DNA from: an uncultured Eubacterium sp.
GTDB taxonomy: Bacteria > Bacillota > Clostridia > Oscillospirales > Acutalibacteraceae
Assembly (NCBI GenBank): GCA_900542875.1
Contig: UQPH01000004.1
Location: 12,536 to 76,535, forward strand
Reading direction: 5' to 3'
DNA length: 64,000 nt
In this document: positions 31,648 to 40,251 of the stretch, in pieces
Layout of the letters: every line of letters starts with the position of its first letter
Numbering within the stretch: the stretch's first letter is position 1
Translations under genes and position numbers: made by a program
Notes under the pieces: generated by a model
The model's input: only the letters and a program-made list of their open reading frames with translations
Database searches by the model: none
What the model was told of the DNA's origin: nothing

Positions 31648-31881
31648 TTGGAAGAATTGTTAGTATCCATAACTAAAGGCTTGGTAGACGAGCCCGATAA
31701 GGTTTCTGTTGATATTGATGAGCCTAACGAAGAAGGCGTAACCGTATATCATCTTCATGTTGCCGAGGGCGATATGGGCAGAGTAATCGGCAAGCAGGGC
31801 AGAATAGCAAAGGCTATTCGTGTCGTTATGCGTGCCGCAGCAACTCGCAATGATGCAAAAATATCAATCGAAATAGACTAA
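31648..31881 (+). CDS. khpA: KH-domain RNA-binding protein KhpA (YlqC)
   Basis: A 77-aa single KH domain with the GxxG loop in MGRVIGKQGRIAKAIRVVMRAAA. The start is TTG at 31648, eight bases after GGAGG; the GTG at 31639 overlaps the SD and would add residues the family lacks. KhpA pairs with KhpB (Jag) to bind RNA and affect cell division and elongation in Gram-positives. It follows rpsP, as in most Firmicutes; rimM would normally come next but is displaced by an inverted acyltransferase gene. Confidence 0.93.
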   Translation: MEELLVSITKGLVDEPDKVSVDIDEPNEEGVTVYHLHVAEGDMGRVIGKQGRIAKAIRVVMRAAATRNDAKISIEID

Positions 31882-31884
31882 TTA

Positions 31885-31927
31885 AAAACCGTTATCCGAT
31901 CATGTTCGGGTAACGGTCTTTTATTTT
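31885..31927. terminator. Terminator after khpA
   Basis: ACCGTTATCCGA pairs with TTCGGGTAACGGT, followed by CTTTTATTTTT; the A run before it allows use by the opposing acyltransferase gene too. Confidence 0.87.
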
Positions 31928-31938
31928 TCAATCGTTTT

Positions 31939-32988
31939 TTATTTTGCCTTTCTTTTTGAATAAATCAATTCGTCTGTTTTGGCTGTCAGTTTGTCAAACA
32001 ATACTGCTATTGCAGATGTGAATATCAGCGACAGTATAATAAAGAGGTAATGGTGACTGCTTAGACCGTATCGGTCGAGAATTATCATAGGAACTCTTTG
32101 CAGAATATATATGCTGAATACGTGCTTTGAGAAAAATTCGATAATTTTGTTTTCGATTTTGAATTTCATACAAAGCATCGTTATCGCCAGTATTCCAGTG
32201 ATTTGGTAGAGATTATATATGTATGGACTGTCGTCTTTGTATCTTTGAAGAAAATGTGTTGCGGCGGCTAAAGCAATTAGGACAATCAGGTAAATGCCTA
32301 TGTTTTTTGTTACCGCTTTTCTCAAATGGGGTCTGAGCAGCGAAAATGCCATACCTGCCGGCAGACAGAAGATGGACACAACAAAAATCAGACCCATATC
32401 CAACTTTTGCATAATTATGTTTACTATGTATGTTACGACAAATACCGCAATTACTCCTGCCGTATTTGACTTTTTGAATATCATAAAGCAAAGGTAAATT
32501 ATGGCATAAAATATAAATATGTCGAACATATACCAACTGCTGTTTCCCATATTTTTGTAGCCGGTAAATGACAGCAGTATATTTGAAATGCTGACATTAT
32601 CGCTCCACATAACATAAAGTACAACAAAAGGAATAAGAGCCAGTGCAAAGTGGTACCATACCTTAAAGAAACGCTTTTGGGGTATGCTTTTTACATAATT
32701 GTTTCCTCTTTTTGCTATGCTCTCCATTATGCCGAAGCCCGAATAAAACAGAAACGGCGCAACCACGAACTGACCCAAATAACTGCGAAATTCTCCGTAG
32801 GCGTCATCAATCCAAACCCCGCCGTAGTCCATATACATAGATGCGTGGCTGACTAAAATCAGCATCGTAAATATGCCGTTAATCATTGATGTCTGCCTGT
32901 GCGAGCAGGCGTCATAGTATTGGTTCTTTTCTGCCGGTTTTATTCCGCACAGGACAACCGCCGCAATTATAAATACAAAAATTATCAT
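31939..32988 (-). CDS. Acyltransferase 3 family membrane protein
   Basis: A 349-aa polytopic protein of about ten helices. The family's catalytic block near the N-terminus appears as ILVSHASMYM, its His matching the essential His of acyltransferase 3; FFFR-like FYSGFGIMES and YIWFL-like SSWYMFDIFIFY follow. These enzymes put acetyl or other acyl groups on cell-surface sugars or lipids. The gene is inverted between khpA and rimM, which are adjacent in most Firmicutes, so it was probably inserted there. SD sequence is weak. The acceptor is unknown. Confidence 0.82.
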   Translation of the reverse strand: MIIFVFIIAAVVLCGIKPAEKNQYYDACSHRQTSMINGIFTMLILVSHASMYMDYGGVWIDDAYGEFRSYLGQFVVAPFLFYSGFGIMESIAKRGNNYVKSIPQKRFFKVWYHFALALIPFVVLYVMWSDNVSISNILLSFTGYKNMGNSSWYMFDIFIFYAIIYLCFMIFKKSNTAGVIAVFVVTYIVNIIMQKLDMGLIFVVSIFCLPAGMAFSLLRPHLRKAVTKNIGIYLIVLIALAAATHFLQRYKDDSPYIYNLYQITGILAITMLCMKFKIENKIIEFFSKHVFSIYILQRVPMIILDRYGLSSHHYLFIILSLIFTSAIAVLFDKLTAKTDELIYSKRKAK

Positions 32989-33050
32989 TGTTTTAACACT
33001 CCATGTTTTAATATATCATATATGAACATATGGGGTCAAGAAATTAATTG

Positions 33051-33079
33051 TTGAGCTTTGCCACAATTTGTGTTATCCT
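33051..33079 (+). promoter_or_regulatory. Candidate promoter of rimM-trmD
   Basis: TTGAGC (33051-33056), 17 bp, TATCCT (33074-33079). A separate promoter is needed because the inverted acyltransferase gene and a terminator cut rimM off from khpA. Confidence 0.55.
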
Positions 33080-33106
33080 ATCATAAACGAAAGGTTGGGT
33101 GGCAAT

Positions 33107-33616
33107 ATGAAACAGTACCTCGAAATAGGAAAGGTGAATAATACACACGGCTTAAAGGGCGAAATTAAGCTTTCTATGTGGTGCGACGATATAGACTATC
33201 TCAAACAGTTAAAGACTGTTTACCTCGATGACGAGGGCAAAATTCTGCTGACGCTCATCAATGCCAGAAGCCAAAAAAATATTGCTATTCTTAAATTTGC
33301 AGAGATAACCTCTGTAGAGCAGGCACAGGAATTAAAAAATAAAGTGCTTTATTGCAACAGAGATGACGCAACCATTGATGACGGCGCTTATTATCTTGCA
33401 GACGTTATCGGCTGCAAAGTTGTTGATGTTGACACAAACGAGAATTACGGCAAAATCGTTGATGTGATGAACTACGGAGCAGGGGATATTTACGATGTGA
33501 AAAAAGGTAAGAAACATAACCTTATCCCCGTGACTGACGATATAGTTAAAAAAATCGATGCAGAAAACGGTGTGGTTGAGATTAAGCCGATGAAAGGACT
33601 TTTTGATGAGGATTGA
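33107..33616 (+). CDS. rimM: 16S rRNA processing protein RimM
   Basis: A 169-aa two-domain maturation factor. The N-terminal barrel starts YLEIGKVNNTHGLKGEIKL, and the PRC barrel (about 95-165) holds YYLADVIGCKVVD and NLIPVTDDIVKKID. RimM binds S19 and helps assemble the 30S head. The ATG at 33107 with GGGTGG upstream gives the family N-terminus; the frame open from 33068 has no SD. Its last codons overlap the trmD start. Confidence 0.95.
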   Translation: MKQYLEIGKVNNTHGLKGEIKLSMWCDDIDYLKQLKTVYLDDEGKILLTLINARSQKNIAILKFAEITSVEQAQELKNKVLYCNRDDATIDDGAYYLADVIGCKVVDVDTNENYGKIVDVMNYGAGDIYDVKKGKKHNLIPVTDDIVKKIDAENGVVEIKPMKGLFDED

Positions 33617-34346
33617 TATTATGACCCTGTTTACCGATATGTGCGACTCGGTGCTCAGTGAGAGCATTATCGGCAGAGCAAGGCAGGCAGGTAAAGTTGA
33701 AATAAATACGGTCGATATAAGGAATTACAGCGTTGATAAGCACCGCCATGTGGACGATAAGCCTTACGGCGGCGGAAACGGTATGGTTATGATGGCAAAG
33801 CCGATATTTGACTGCTATAACGATTTGTGCGAAAAAATCGGCAAAAAGCCGCATCTGCTCTATATGACCCCGCAAGGCAAGACCTTAACTCAGGCAAGGG
33901 TCAAGGAACTTGCAAAAATGGATAATATAGCAATTCTTTGCGGACATTATGAGGGAGTGGATGAGAGAGTGATAGAAGCGCTTGAGCCCGAGGAAATTTC
34001 AATCGGCGATTATGTTCTCACGGGCGGAGAACTTCCTGCGCTTATTGTTGCTGACAGCGTATCAAGAATGCTCGACGGTGTTCTGTCAAATGACGAATGT
34101 TACGAGGAGGAGAGCCATTATAATTCATTGCTTGAATATCCTCAGTATACTCATCCCGCTGTTTGGAACGGTAGAGAAGTGCCCGAAGTGTTGCTTTCTG
34201 GTCATCATCAAAATGTTGAAATGTGGCGCAGAATGAAGTCGATTGAGCGTACTTTTTATCGTCGACCCGATATGCTCGAAAATGCCGATTTGACGCCGAA
34301 AGAAAAAGAGTATATATCCAAACTGTCGGGGAATACTAAGGCGTAA
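33606..34346 (+). CDS. trmD: tRNA (guanine-37-N1)-methyltransferase
   Basis: A 246-aa SPOUT methyltransferase that makes m1G37 in tRNAs and prevents +1 frameshifting. The start MRIDIMTLF is canonical. The trefoil-knot SAM site shows YGGGNGMVMMAKP, LCGHYEGVDERV and SIGDYVLTGGELPA, with the catalytic Asp in VADSVSR. The ATG at 33606 lies within the rimM 3' end (11-base overlap), so translation is coupled. Confidence 0.97.
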   Translation: MRIDIMTLFTDMCDSVLSESIIGRARQAGKVEINTVDIRNYSVDKHRHVDDKPYGGGNGMVMMAKPIFDCYNDLCEKIGKKPHLLYMTPQGKTLTQARVKELAKMDNIAILCGHYEGVDERVIEALEPEEISIGDYVLTGGELPALIVADSVSRMLDGVLSNDECYEEESHYNSLLEYPQYTHPAVWNGREVPEVLLSGHHQNVEMWRRMKSIERTFYRRPDMLENADLTPKEKEYISKLSGNTKA

Positions 34347-34426
34347 TAATTTTGTTTATTGTGCACAAATATACTTTGTAAAAATTGGTAGTAATTAAGT
34401 AGATAAACGAAGTTTTTGAAATATCG

Positions 34427-34454
34427 TTGACGATTGTAATTTTAGTGATATAAT
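34427..34454 (+). promoter_or_regulatory. Sigma-A promoter of ptsH
   Basis: TTGACG (34427-34432), 16 bp, TATAAT (34449-34454), about 60 bases before the ATG. The rest of the trmD-ptsH gap shows nothing else. Confidence 0.82.
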
Positions 34455-34514
34455 AGATTAAGATGATTTAATCAGGAAAAGTAACTCACATATATATAAC
34501 GAGAGGTAATTATT

Positions 34515-34778
34515 ATGTTCGTAAAAGATGTAACAGTAGAAAATCAGGTAGGTCTCCACGCTCGTCCGGCAACTTTCTTTATCCAAAAGGCTAATGAATT
34601 TAAGTCTTCCATTTGGGTGGAAAAGGAAGAGAGAAGAGTAAACGCTAAGTCACTTCTCGGTGTTCTTTCACTCGGCATTATGGGCGGAACCGATATTCGT
34701 ATTATTGCTGACGGTTCCGATGAGGAAGAAGCTGTTGAGGGTTTGGTAGCACTTGTAAAGAGCGGCTTTAACGACTGA
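34515..34778 (+). CDS. ptsH: Phosphocarrier protein HPr
   Basis: 87 aa, full length. His15 in VGLHARPAT is the PEP-dependent phosphorylation site, and Ser46 in VNAKSLLGVLSLGI is the HPr-kinase site, so this is HPr and not the His-less Crh. It passes phosphate from Enzyme I to sugar permeases and, as HPr-Ser-P, co-represses with CcpA. Unlike many Firmicutes it is not followed by ptsI; it is monocistronic. Confidence 0.96.
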   Translation: MFVKDVTVENQVGLHARPATFFIQKANEFKSSIWVEKEERRVNAKSLLGVLSLGIMGGTDIRIIADGSDEEEAVEGLVALVKSGFND

Positions 34779-34801
34779 TTTTATATTACGAAACATTATT
34801 G

Positions 34802-34838
34802 AAACGGGAGTAGAATTATCTGCTCCCGTTATTTTTTG
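34802..34838 (+). terminator. Terminator of ptsH
   Basis: AACGGGAGTAGA pairs with TCTGCTCCCGTT over a short loop, followed by ATTTTTTG. Confidence 0.9.
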
Positions 34839-34856
34839 CTGTATATTTTCAAATAT

Positions 34857-34898
34857 AAAAAAACACCGATTGCATTAATTAAATGCAATCGGTGTTTT
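34857..34898 (-). terminator. Terminator of the rsmD-coaD-coiled-coil unit
   Basis: AAAACACCGATTGCATT pairs perfectly with AATGCAATCGGTGTTTT around AATTA; on the minus strand it runs into TTTTTTT. Confidence 0.92.
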
Positions 34899-34911
34899 GC
34901 TTTTAATTTTA

Positions 34912-35469
34912 TCAGTCTTTGTGTTGAGCGTTTGAGATGCCCTGACGGATTCTGCGTACATCGGTGAGTGCCTTATATAAAGCGTCGTCGATTGAAAGAA
35001 GAGTATCGTCAGCGTAGTTGTTTACTGCGGTGAGCATTTCTCTTGACTTGTTTTGAGCCGATGTAACCATCTCGTTAGCCTGAGTTGTTGCGTTGCCCAA
35101 AATCTCGCTTGCCTGATTTTGTGATTCGGTGATCATCTGCTTGCCCTGCTCGTTTGCCTTGGAAATAATCTCGGCGGCCTCAGCCTGAGCAGTCTTTGTA
35201 ATCTCGTCTCTTGCAACGAGTTCTCTTGCTTCCTCCTGCGCTTTCTTGATTATCTCGGCAGCTTCTTTTTTAGCTTCTTCAAGAATGGTGTTTCTGGAGT
35301 CAACGATAGCCTTAGCCTGCTTTGTTTCCTGCGGAGTGTTGAGCCTGATGTCCTCGATGATTGTCTTAATCTTATCTACATCTACCGCACACTTTTTTGA
35401 CAAAGGAATGGAGGTAGCGTCGTCAAGTACATCTTCAAGGTCTTCCAACAAAATATCTGTATTAGTCAT
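34912..35469 (-). CDS. Coiled-coil ATPase-like protein downstream of coaD
   Basis: A 185-aa soluble protein. Residues about 55-155 form a long heptad coiled coil of repeated Ala-Glu-Ile-Ile/Ala-Asn-Glu units (KKEAAEIIKKAQEEARE, QAEAAEIISKANEQGK and so on), like the stalk subunits of ATP synthases or DivIVA-like scaffolds. A short globular end YALDDTLLSIDDALYKALTDVRRIRQ-type segment closes it. The ATG at 35469, with an AGGAGA SD, overlaps the coaD stop by eight bases. A gene like this follows coaD in many clostridia, often labelled ATPase; its role, perhaps in division or envelope, is unproven. Confidence 0.78.
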   Translation of the reverse strand: MTNTDILLEDLEDVLDDATSIPLSKKCAVDVDKIKTIIEDIRLNTPQETKQAKAIVDSRNTILEEAKKEAAEIIKKAQEEARELVARDEITKTAQAEAAEIISKANEQGKQMITESQNQASEILGNATTQANEMVTSAQNKSREMLTAVNNYADDTLLSIDDALYKALTDVRRIRQGISNAQHKD

Positions 35470-35956
35470 TTTTACTGTCTCCTTTACATCTTTCATAAAT
35501 ATCATTGATTATTTCCTTCGGCACAAAGGACGATATGTCCCCGCCGAGAGTGCAAACCTCTTTTACCATGCTTGAGGATAAAAACATATTTTTTCCCTCT
35601 GTTGTGAGAAAGACTGTCTCTACCTTCGGGTAAAGCGATTTGTTTGTAAGAGCTTGCTGAAATTCGTATTCAAAGTCGGACATAGCCCTCAAACCCTTAA
35701 CTATTGCGACGGCATTCTTCTTTTCGGCGTAGCCTACCAGTAAACCGTCGTATGTATCAATTTTTACATTTTTGGATTTAACCGTCCTTTTCAGCAGGTC
35801 GATTCTCTCCTCAATGGTAAAAAGTGAATTCTTCTTTGATTTATTGCTCATTACCAGAACGATAACCTCGTCAAATAATTCGGCGGCACGCTCTATAATG
35901 TCAAGATGTCCGAGTGTTACGGGATCAAAGCTTCCCGGACAAATAGCCGTTTTCAT
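35462..35956 (-). CDS. coaD: Pantetheine-phosphate adenylyltransferase
   Basis: A 164-aa nucleotidyltransferase that makes dephospho-CoA from 4'-phosphopantetheine and ATP. The signature PGSFDPVTLGHLDII (T/HxGH) is at the start, and the second motif appears in LSSSMVKEV (ISSTxVRE type). The start is three bases after rsmD; the stop overlaps the next gene. The order rsmD-coaD is typical. Confidence 0.97.
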   Translation of the reverse strand: MKTAICPGSFDPVTLGHLDIIERAAELFDEVIVLVMSNKSKKNSLFTIEERIDLLKRTVKSKNVKIDTYDGLLVGYAEKKNAVAIVKGLRAMSDFEYEFQQALTNKSLYPKVETVFLTTEGKNMFLSSSMVKEVCTLGGDISSFVPKEIINDIYERCKGDSKND

Positions 35957-35959
35957 AGT

Positions 35960-36496
35960 TTAGCCCTTTCGATAATAAGTAAGCTTTGTTTTGCCGTAGT
36001 GCTTTTCTCTTGCAATGCACCAGGAATTAACTTCCTGCGGCATTGTTTCTTCCTTTGCACTTTCGCAAACTATAACTCCGTCATCGCTCATCATTTTTGT
36101 GAGCGGCGGCAGGCATTCTTCTATTATACCCTTATGATACGGCGGGTCAACAAATGCAATATCAAAGCAGTCTTTTTTCATAAGAAAACTTTTTGCCTCG
36201 CCGAGCACAAGACGACACTTGTCCTCAATATTACATTTTTCAATGTTGCGCTGTACGATTTTATATGCGTTTTTGTTACTCTCAACAAAGGTGCAGTGCC
36301 TTGCCCCTCTCGATATTGCTTCGATTCCCAACTGTCCCGAGCCCGCAAAAAGGTCAAGCACCCGTCTGCCCTCGATTTCAAATTGAATCGAACTGAACAG
36401 CGCTTCCTTTGTGCTTTGCGTGGTGGGGCGAGTAACATCGTCGCCGCCGAGTGTGTCAAGGTTTCTTCCTCTGAGAGAACCTGTGATTACCTTCAT
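35960..36496 (-). CDS. rsmD: 16S rRNA (guanine966-N2)-methyltransferase
   Basis: A 178-aa class I methyltransferase. The N-terminus KVITGSLRGRNL and the VTRPTTQSTKEALF segment are RsmD-specific. Motif I is VLDLFAGSGQLGIEAISRGA and the catalytic motif is DPPYHKG. It methylates G966 of 16S rRNA. It is followed directly by coaD. The start codon has only a weak SD. Confidence 0.95.
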   Translation of the reverse strand: MKVITGSLRGRNLDTLGGDDVTRPTTQSTKEALFSSIQFEIEGRRVLDLFAGSGQLGIEAISRGARHCTFVESNKNAYKIVQRNIEKCNIEDKCRLVLGEAKSFLMKKDCFDIAFVDPPYHKGIIEECLPPLTKMMSDDGVIVCESAKEETMPQEVNSWCIAREKHYGKTKLTYYRKG

Positions 36497-36571
36497 AAAC
36501 CAAAATCCATAAATTAATTATTATTTATTATACAAATATCTGCCCGTTTAGTCAAGGTGTTTACGCTTTTT

Positions 36572-38392
36572 TTACTTTTGAGTGTAAAAGTTGTTAATAT
36601 TTTCTGCGTCTTTTTTTGATATGCCCGAGACTTTCGACAGTTCTTCGACGCCTGCTTCTTTTATGGCGGTAATCGTTTTGAAATGCTTCATCAGTATCTT
36701 TGCCTTTTTTTCGCCGATTCCGTCGATTTTTAAGAGAGAAGATGAAAAACTGCTCTTTTGGTGCTTTTTGTGGTGGTAGGTTATCGCAAAGCGGTGAACT
36801 TCCTCCTGTATGTTTGATACCAGAGTAAAAGCCGCCCTGTGCGAATTTATTTCTATTTCTCCGCCGTCAAAGGCTATCGCCCTTGTTCTGTGTTTGTTGT
36901 CCTTAACCATACCGAAAACAGGTACGGAAATATTCATCTCACGAATAACCGGAAGCACGGCATTTACCTGCGGCTGACCGCCGTCGAGCAAAATCAAATC
37001 AGGCAGTATCTTAAAGGTGCTCTCACTGTCGTCCTCGTAGTAGTGCTTAAATCTTCTTCTGAGCACTTCGTTCATCGAGCCGACATCGTTTTGACCGTCA
37101 AAACTTTTTATCGCAAATTTTTTGTATGCCTTTTTCATGGGGCGTGCATTGTGAAATACTACCATTCCTGCCACGTTGTCCGCACCGAAGGTGTGGGATA
37201 TATCGTAACTTTCAATGTATTCGGGAGGCTTTGGCAACGCCAGCAGTTCGCCGAGTTCCTCAAGAGCTGCCATTTCTTTTCCGAGTCTGCCTTGATTTTG
37301 GGCAAGGTGCTCATTTGCGTTTTTTATGCACATATTGACTATCGCAAGGTGCTCGCCCTTTTGCGGATGAATAATTTCGACTTTCTTTCCTCTTAGGCTT
37401 TCGAGAAATTCTTTGAGCAATTCCTCGTCCGTTACCGAGCCGTCAAGCGCTATTCTTCCCGGAATATCCGAACGCATTGAGTAGTATCTTTCGATTAATT
37501 CCGAGCGTGCGTCCTCGGCATTGTCCACGCTGTCTATTATCCAGTGTTCGCTGTCCGTAAGCCTGCCCTGCTTAAAACGCAGAACCTCAAAGCATGATTT
37601 TTTGTTTGAACTTGTGAGTGCGAATACATCTTCTTCGGGAACATTTATGCTTACTACTTTTTGCTTTTCGTCAAGGTTTTGTATGGCTCTGATTCTGTCA
37701 CGCATTTTTGCCGCTTTTTCAAATTCCGTATTTTCGGAATATTCGTACATACGCCTTTTCATTTCCTCAACGGATTTTGACGCACCGCCTTTCAGAAATG
37801 CGACGGCATCGTTTATGGAGGAGATGTAGTCCTCTTTGCTGATTCTTCCGGCACAGGGTGCGGAGCATATTCCCATAAATCCGTTAAGGCACGGACGGGA
37901 TTTGCCGTAATCTTTCGGAAATTTTTTGTTGCACTGCGGAAGTTTGAATATTCTCAGCGTTTCCTCAACGGCGTTTTTTACACTGAAATTGGATATAAAC
38001 GGCCCGATGTATTCTGCATTGTCGTCGAGAATTTGCTTTGCCTCGCTGATTTTCGGGAAATCCTCTTTTGTTATTTTGATGTAATTGTAGCCCTTGTCGT
38101 CTTTCAGAAGAATGTTGTACTTTGGCATATGCTGTTTAATAAGCGAACACTCGAGAACAAGTGCTTCAAATTCCGTGTCGCACAGTATATAGTCAAAGTC
38201 ATCGACATTCTCCACCATTCTTATTACTTTCAGCGAATGATTTGAATGTGAGCCAAAGTATGATGATACCCTGTTTTTCAGCGCCTTTGCTTTACCGATA
38301 TATATTATCTTTTTGTCTTTGTTTTTCATAATATAAACGCCCGGATTCAGGGGCAGAGCCATTGCTTTTTTTCTAAGTTCTTTTTCTGTCAA
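36572..38392 (-). CDS. uvrC: Excinuclease ABC subunit C
   Basis: A 606-aa nucleotide-excision-repair nuclease. The GIY-YIG domain (about 12-95, PGVYIMKNKDKKIIYIGKA) makes the 3' cut. The UVR motif (about 200-235) binds UvrB. The RNase H-like domain with SYDISHTFGADNVAGMVVF and DLILLDGGQPQ makes the 5' cut, and HhH motifs close the protein. The start is TTG at 38392, seven bases after AAGGAGG. It sits 31 bases after the glycosidase gene and may share its transcript. Confidence 0.97.
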   Translation of the reverse strand: MTEKELRKKAMALPLNPGVYIMKNKDKKIIYIGKAKALKNRVSSYFGSHSNHSLKVIRMVENVDDFDYILCDTEFEALVLECSLIKQHMPKYNILLKDDKGYNYIKITKEDFPKISEAKQILDDNAEYIGPFISNFSVKNAVEETLRIFKLPQCNKKFPKDYGKSRPCLNGFMGICSAPCAGRISKEDYISSINDAVAFLKGGASKSVEEMKRRMYEYSENTEFEKAAKMRDRIRAIQNLDEKQKVVSINVPEEDVFALTSSNKKSCFEVLRFKQGRLTDSEHWIIDSVDNAEDARSELIERYYSMRSDIPGRIALDGSVTDEELLKEFLESLRGKKVEIIHPQKGEHLAIVNMCIKNANEHLAQNQGRLGKEMAALEELGELLALPKPPEYIESYDISHTFGADNVAGMVVFHNARPMKKAYKKFAIKSFDGQNDVGSMNEVLRRRFKHYYEDDSESTFKILPDLILLDGGQPQVNAVLPVIREMNISVPVFGMVKDNKHRTRAIAFDGGEIEINSHRAAFTLVSNIQEEVHRFAITYHHKKHQKSSFSSSLLKIDGIGEKKAKILMKHFKTITAIKEAGVEELSKVSGISKKDAENINNFYTQK

Positions 38393-38423
38393 GGTATCAC
38401 CTCCTTAAATTTTTTTGATTTTT

Positions 38424-40091
38424 TTATTTCACATTTTTGCAGGCTCTTGTAACAACTTTGTGCGAGCCTTCGTATACATTGCCGTAAATATTCAGCCCGT
38501 CAACTCCGTATGCCCTGATTGGTACATCTCTGCCGACCATAAACAGATTGTTTCTGATGGTTATGTTTTTGTGAATGTGCTTGTTCACTCTTCTCATAAA
38601 CGGTATGGGCTTAATCAGCACACCCGGATGTCGCTTATAGATAGAGGGACACATAAGAAATTTGTTTGAGTAAATCTCAACATCTCTGACCGGTCCGCTT
38701 TCGTACCATGCAAATGCGTCATTGCTGATGAATATGCAAGCCATCTGGCTGTAACTGAATACATTGTCGTGAATTTTTACTTTGCCCGAGGTGGTGCATA
38801 AAACATCTCTTGTCGGAATTGCCGTGAATTCGCAGTTCGCTATTTCCACATTCGGACAGTAACTCTTGTTTTCAATTACTACATTGGATTGCTTGTGCTT
38901 TTTCTGCTCGATTTCGTCGAGAAGTTTTTCGTTAAATGTAACGGTGCAGGTCTTGTTTTCAATATCGTCCACGATTTCCTTGACGGTGTAGTATTTTGAA
39001 TCGATTTCGCTAAGTGTTGTGCGGTAGAAAAACATTGTCTTGTCGCCTGCAAAGAAGTTTCTGTGACCGCCTTGCTGATGGTGCACGAACTCAAATTCTG
39101 CGGTGTAATCGTCAACCTTTTTCTTAAATCTCATAAACGAGCCGTGAATGTTGATTGCGTCGTCGTGAGCCGATTCAAAGTGACTGTTTGTTATGCGTAC
39201 ATATCCCTTGCAGCCGCATATGTGTAGCAGGTCGGCAAACGAGGTCACAACGTGGTCTTTGTCGGCAATGAAATTGATTTTGTCAAATGTGAGGTTTTCG
39301 CACATTTGAGACAGCCAGCCGAAGCCTGCCATATAGTTGACCGTGATGTTTTTGCTTTCTACGTTCTTGCTTTCGCCGAAGAAAATGCCGCAGGTGTTTC
39401 TGTTTGCGTTTGTTGCGAGCGCAATTGTGTCGCCGAGTTTGTATTTTCTCTTTCTTTTGTACGATATTTGAAGTTCGGTCTCGCTTTTTCTCTCCATCGA
39501 CTTAACCGAAGCAAAGGCACATTCGGGGTGATTTATGCGCTTAACGAGAGTCTTATCCTCCGAGTGCAAGGCACTGCAATGCGAGTTTTCATCATTCGCA
39601 AATTCCCAATAATTCTGCTTTGTAAACGGACTTTGCTCAAAGAAAACGGCTGTGTTCTTTCTCTTTTGGTCTATGTACCATAAGGTTGATGAGGGAATAG
39701 AGTAGGTGATTTTATTGCCTTTTATTTCTTTTACCTTGAGCTCAACGCAATTTGGGGATGCATATCTGATTGTAAAGTTTTCTAGCTTTACATTATTGCA
39801 ACCTATAAGTGCAAACGAGCATATGTCTCCGTGAATTACAAAGGTTGCTCCGTTGCCTTCGATTTTTATATTGTTAAGATTTTCTATGAGCATACCAAAG
39901 TATTTCTTCGGGTTCTTAAAGCTGTCCGTGTTGGTGAAATGGATGTTCTTAAATTGGCTGAAATCCTTATAAAAATGGTATTCCTTTTTCTCAAACGAGA
40001 GAGTGTCTCCGTCGCTCATTGATTTAACTGCTTCAATAAACGGCACGGAGAAGTTACTTGCGTCTCCGAATTTGCCGGCTTCGATTATCAT
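38424..40091 (-). CDS. GH110-like right-handed beta-helix glycosidase
   Basis: A 555-aa protein with many short parallel beta-helix rungs (NNIKIEGNGATFVIHG, NNVKLENFTIRY, VRITNSHFESAHDDAINIHG). The paired Asp in AHDDAINIHG plus GFGWLSQMCENLTF are the features I associate with GH110 alpha-1,3-galactosidases, which act on terminal alpha-1,3-galactose such as blood-group B or linear Gal-alpha-1,3-Gal. There is no signal peptide, so it would act inside on imported sugars. The ATG at 40091 with GAGGGA fits; the frame from 40118 does not. Gene order places it before uvrC. The family call rests on eye-matched motifs. Confidence 0.72.
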   Translation of the reverse strand: MIIEAGKFGDASNFSVPFIEAVKSMSDGDTLSFEKKEYHFYKDFSQFKNIHFTNTDSFKNPKKYFGMLIENLNNIKIEGNGATFVIHGDICSFALIGCNNVKLENFTIRYASPNCVELKVKEIKGNKITYSIPSSTLWYIDQKRKNTAVFFEQSPFTKQNYWEFANDENSHCSALHSEDKTLVKRINHPECAFASVKSMERKSETELQISYKRKRKYKLGDTIALATNANRNTCGIFFGESKNVESKNITVNYMAGFGWLSQMCENLTFDKINFIADKDHVVTSFADLLHICGCKGYVRITNSHFESAHDDAINIHGSFMRFKKKVDDYTAEFEFVHHQQGGHRNFFAGDKTMFFYRTTLSEIDSKYYTVKEIVDDIENKTCTVTFNEKLLDEIEQKKHKQSNVVIENKSYCPNVEIANCEFTAIPTRDVLCTTSGKVKIHDNVFSYSQMACIFISNDAFAWYESGPVRDVEIYSNKFLMCPSIYKRHPGVLIKPIPFMRRVNKHIHKNITIRNNLFMVGRDVPIRAYGVDGLNIYGNVYEGSHKVVTRACKNVK

Positions 40092-40143
40092 ACTCGTCCC
40101 TCTTTCTATGTTTTGCACATATTTTTTGTGTTATTATTATATA

Positions 40144-40207
40144 ATGATACTAAATTTTTTCTTTTAATGCAACCGTTATTGACGATGATTTTGAAATAGT
40201 GTAAAAT
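40144..40207. promoter_or_regulatory. Divergent promoters of the glycosidase and CoA-transferase genes
   Basis: Minus strand: TTGCAT (40172-40167), 17 bp, TATCAT (40149-40144) for the glycosidase gene. Plus strand: TTGACG (40179-40184), 17 bp, TAAAAT (40202-40207) for the CoA-transferase gene. Confidence 0.8.
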
Positions 40208-40251
40208 TAAATGTACTTATGACAGACTATAAAAATTTTTAGGAGAAAAAT

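Noticed and set aside
38033..38245. Plus-strand frames within uvrC
   Set aside because: They are shadows of uvrC on the opposite strand.
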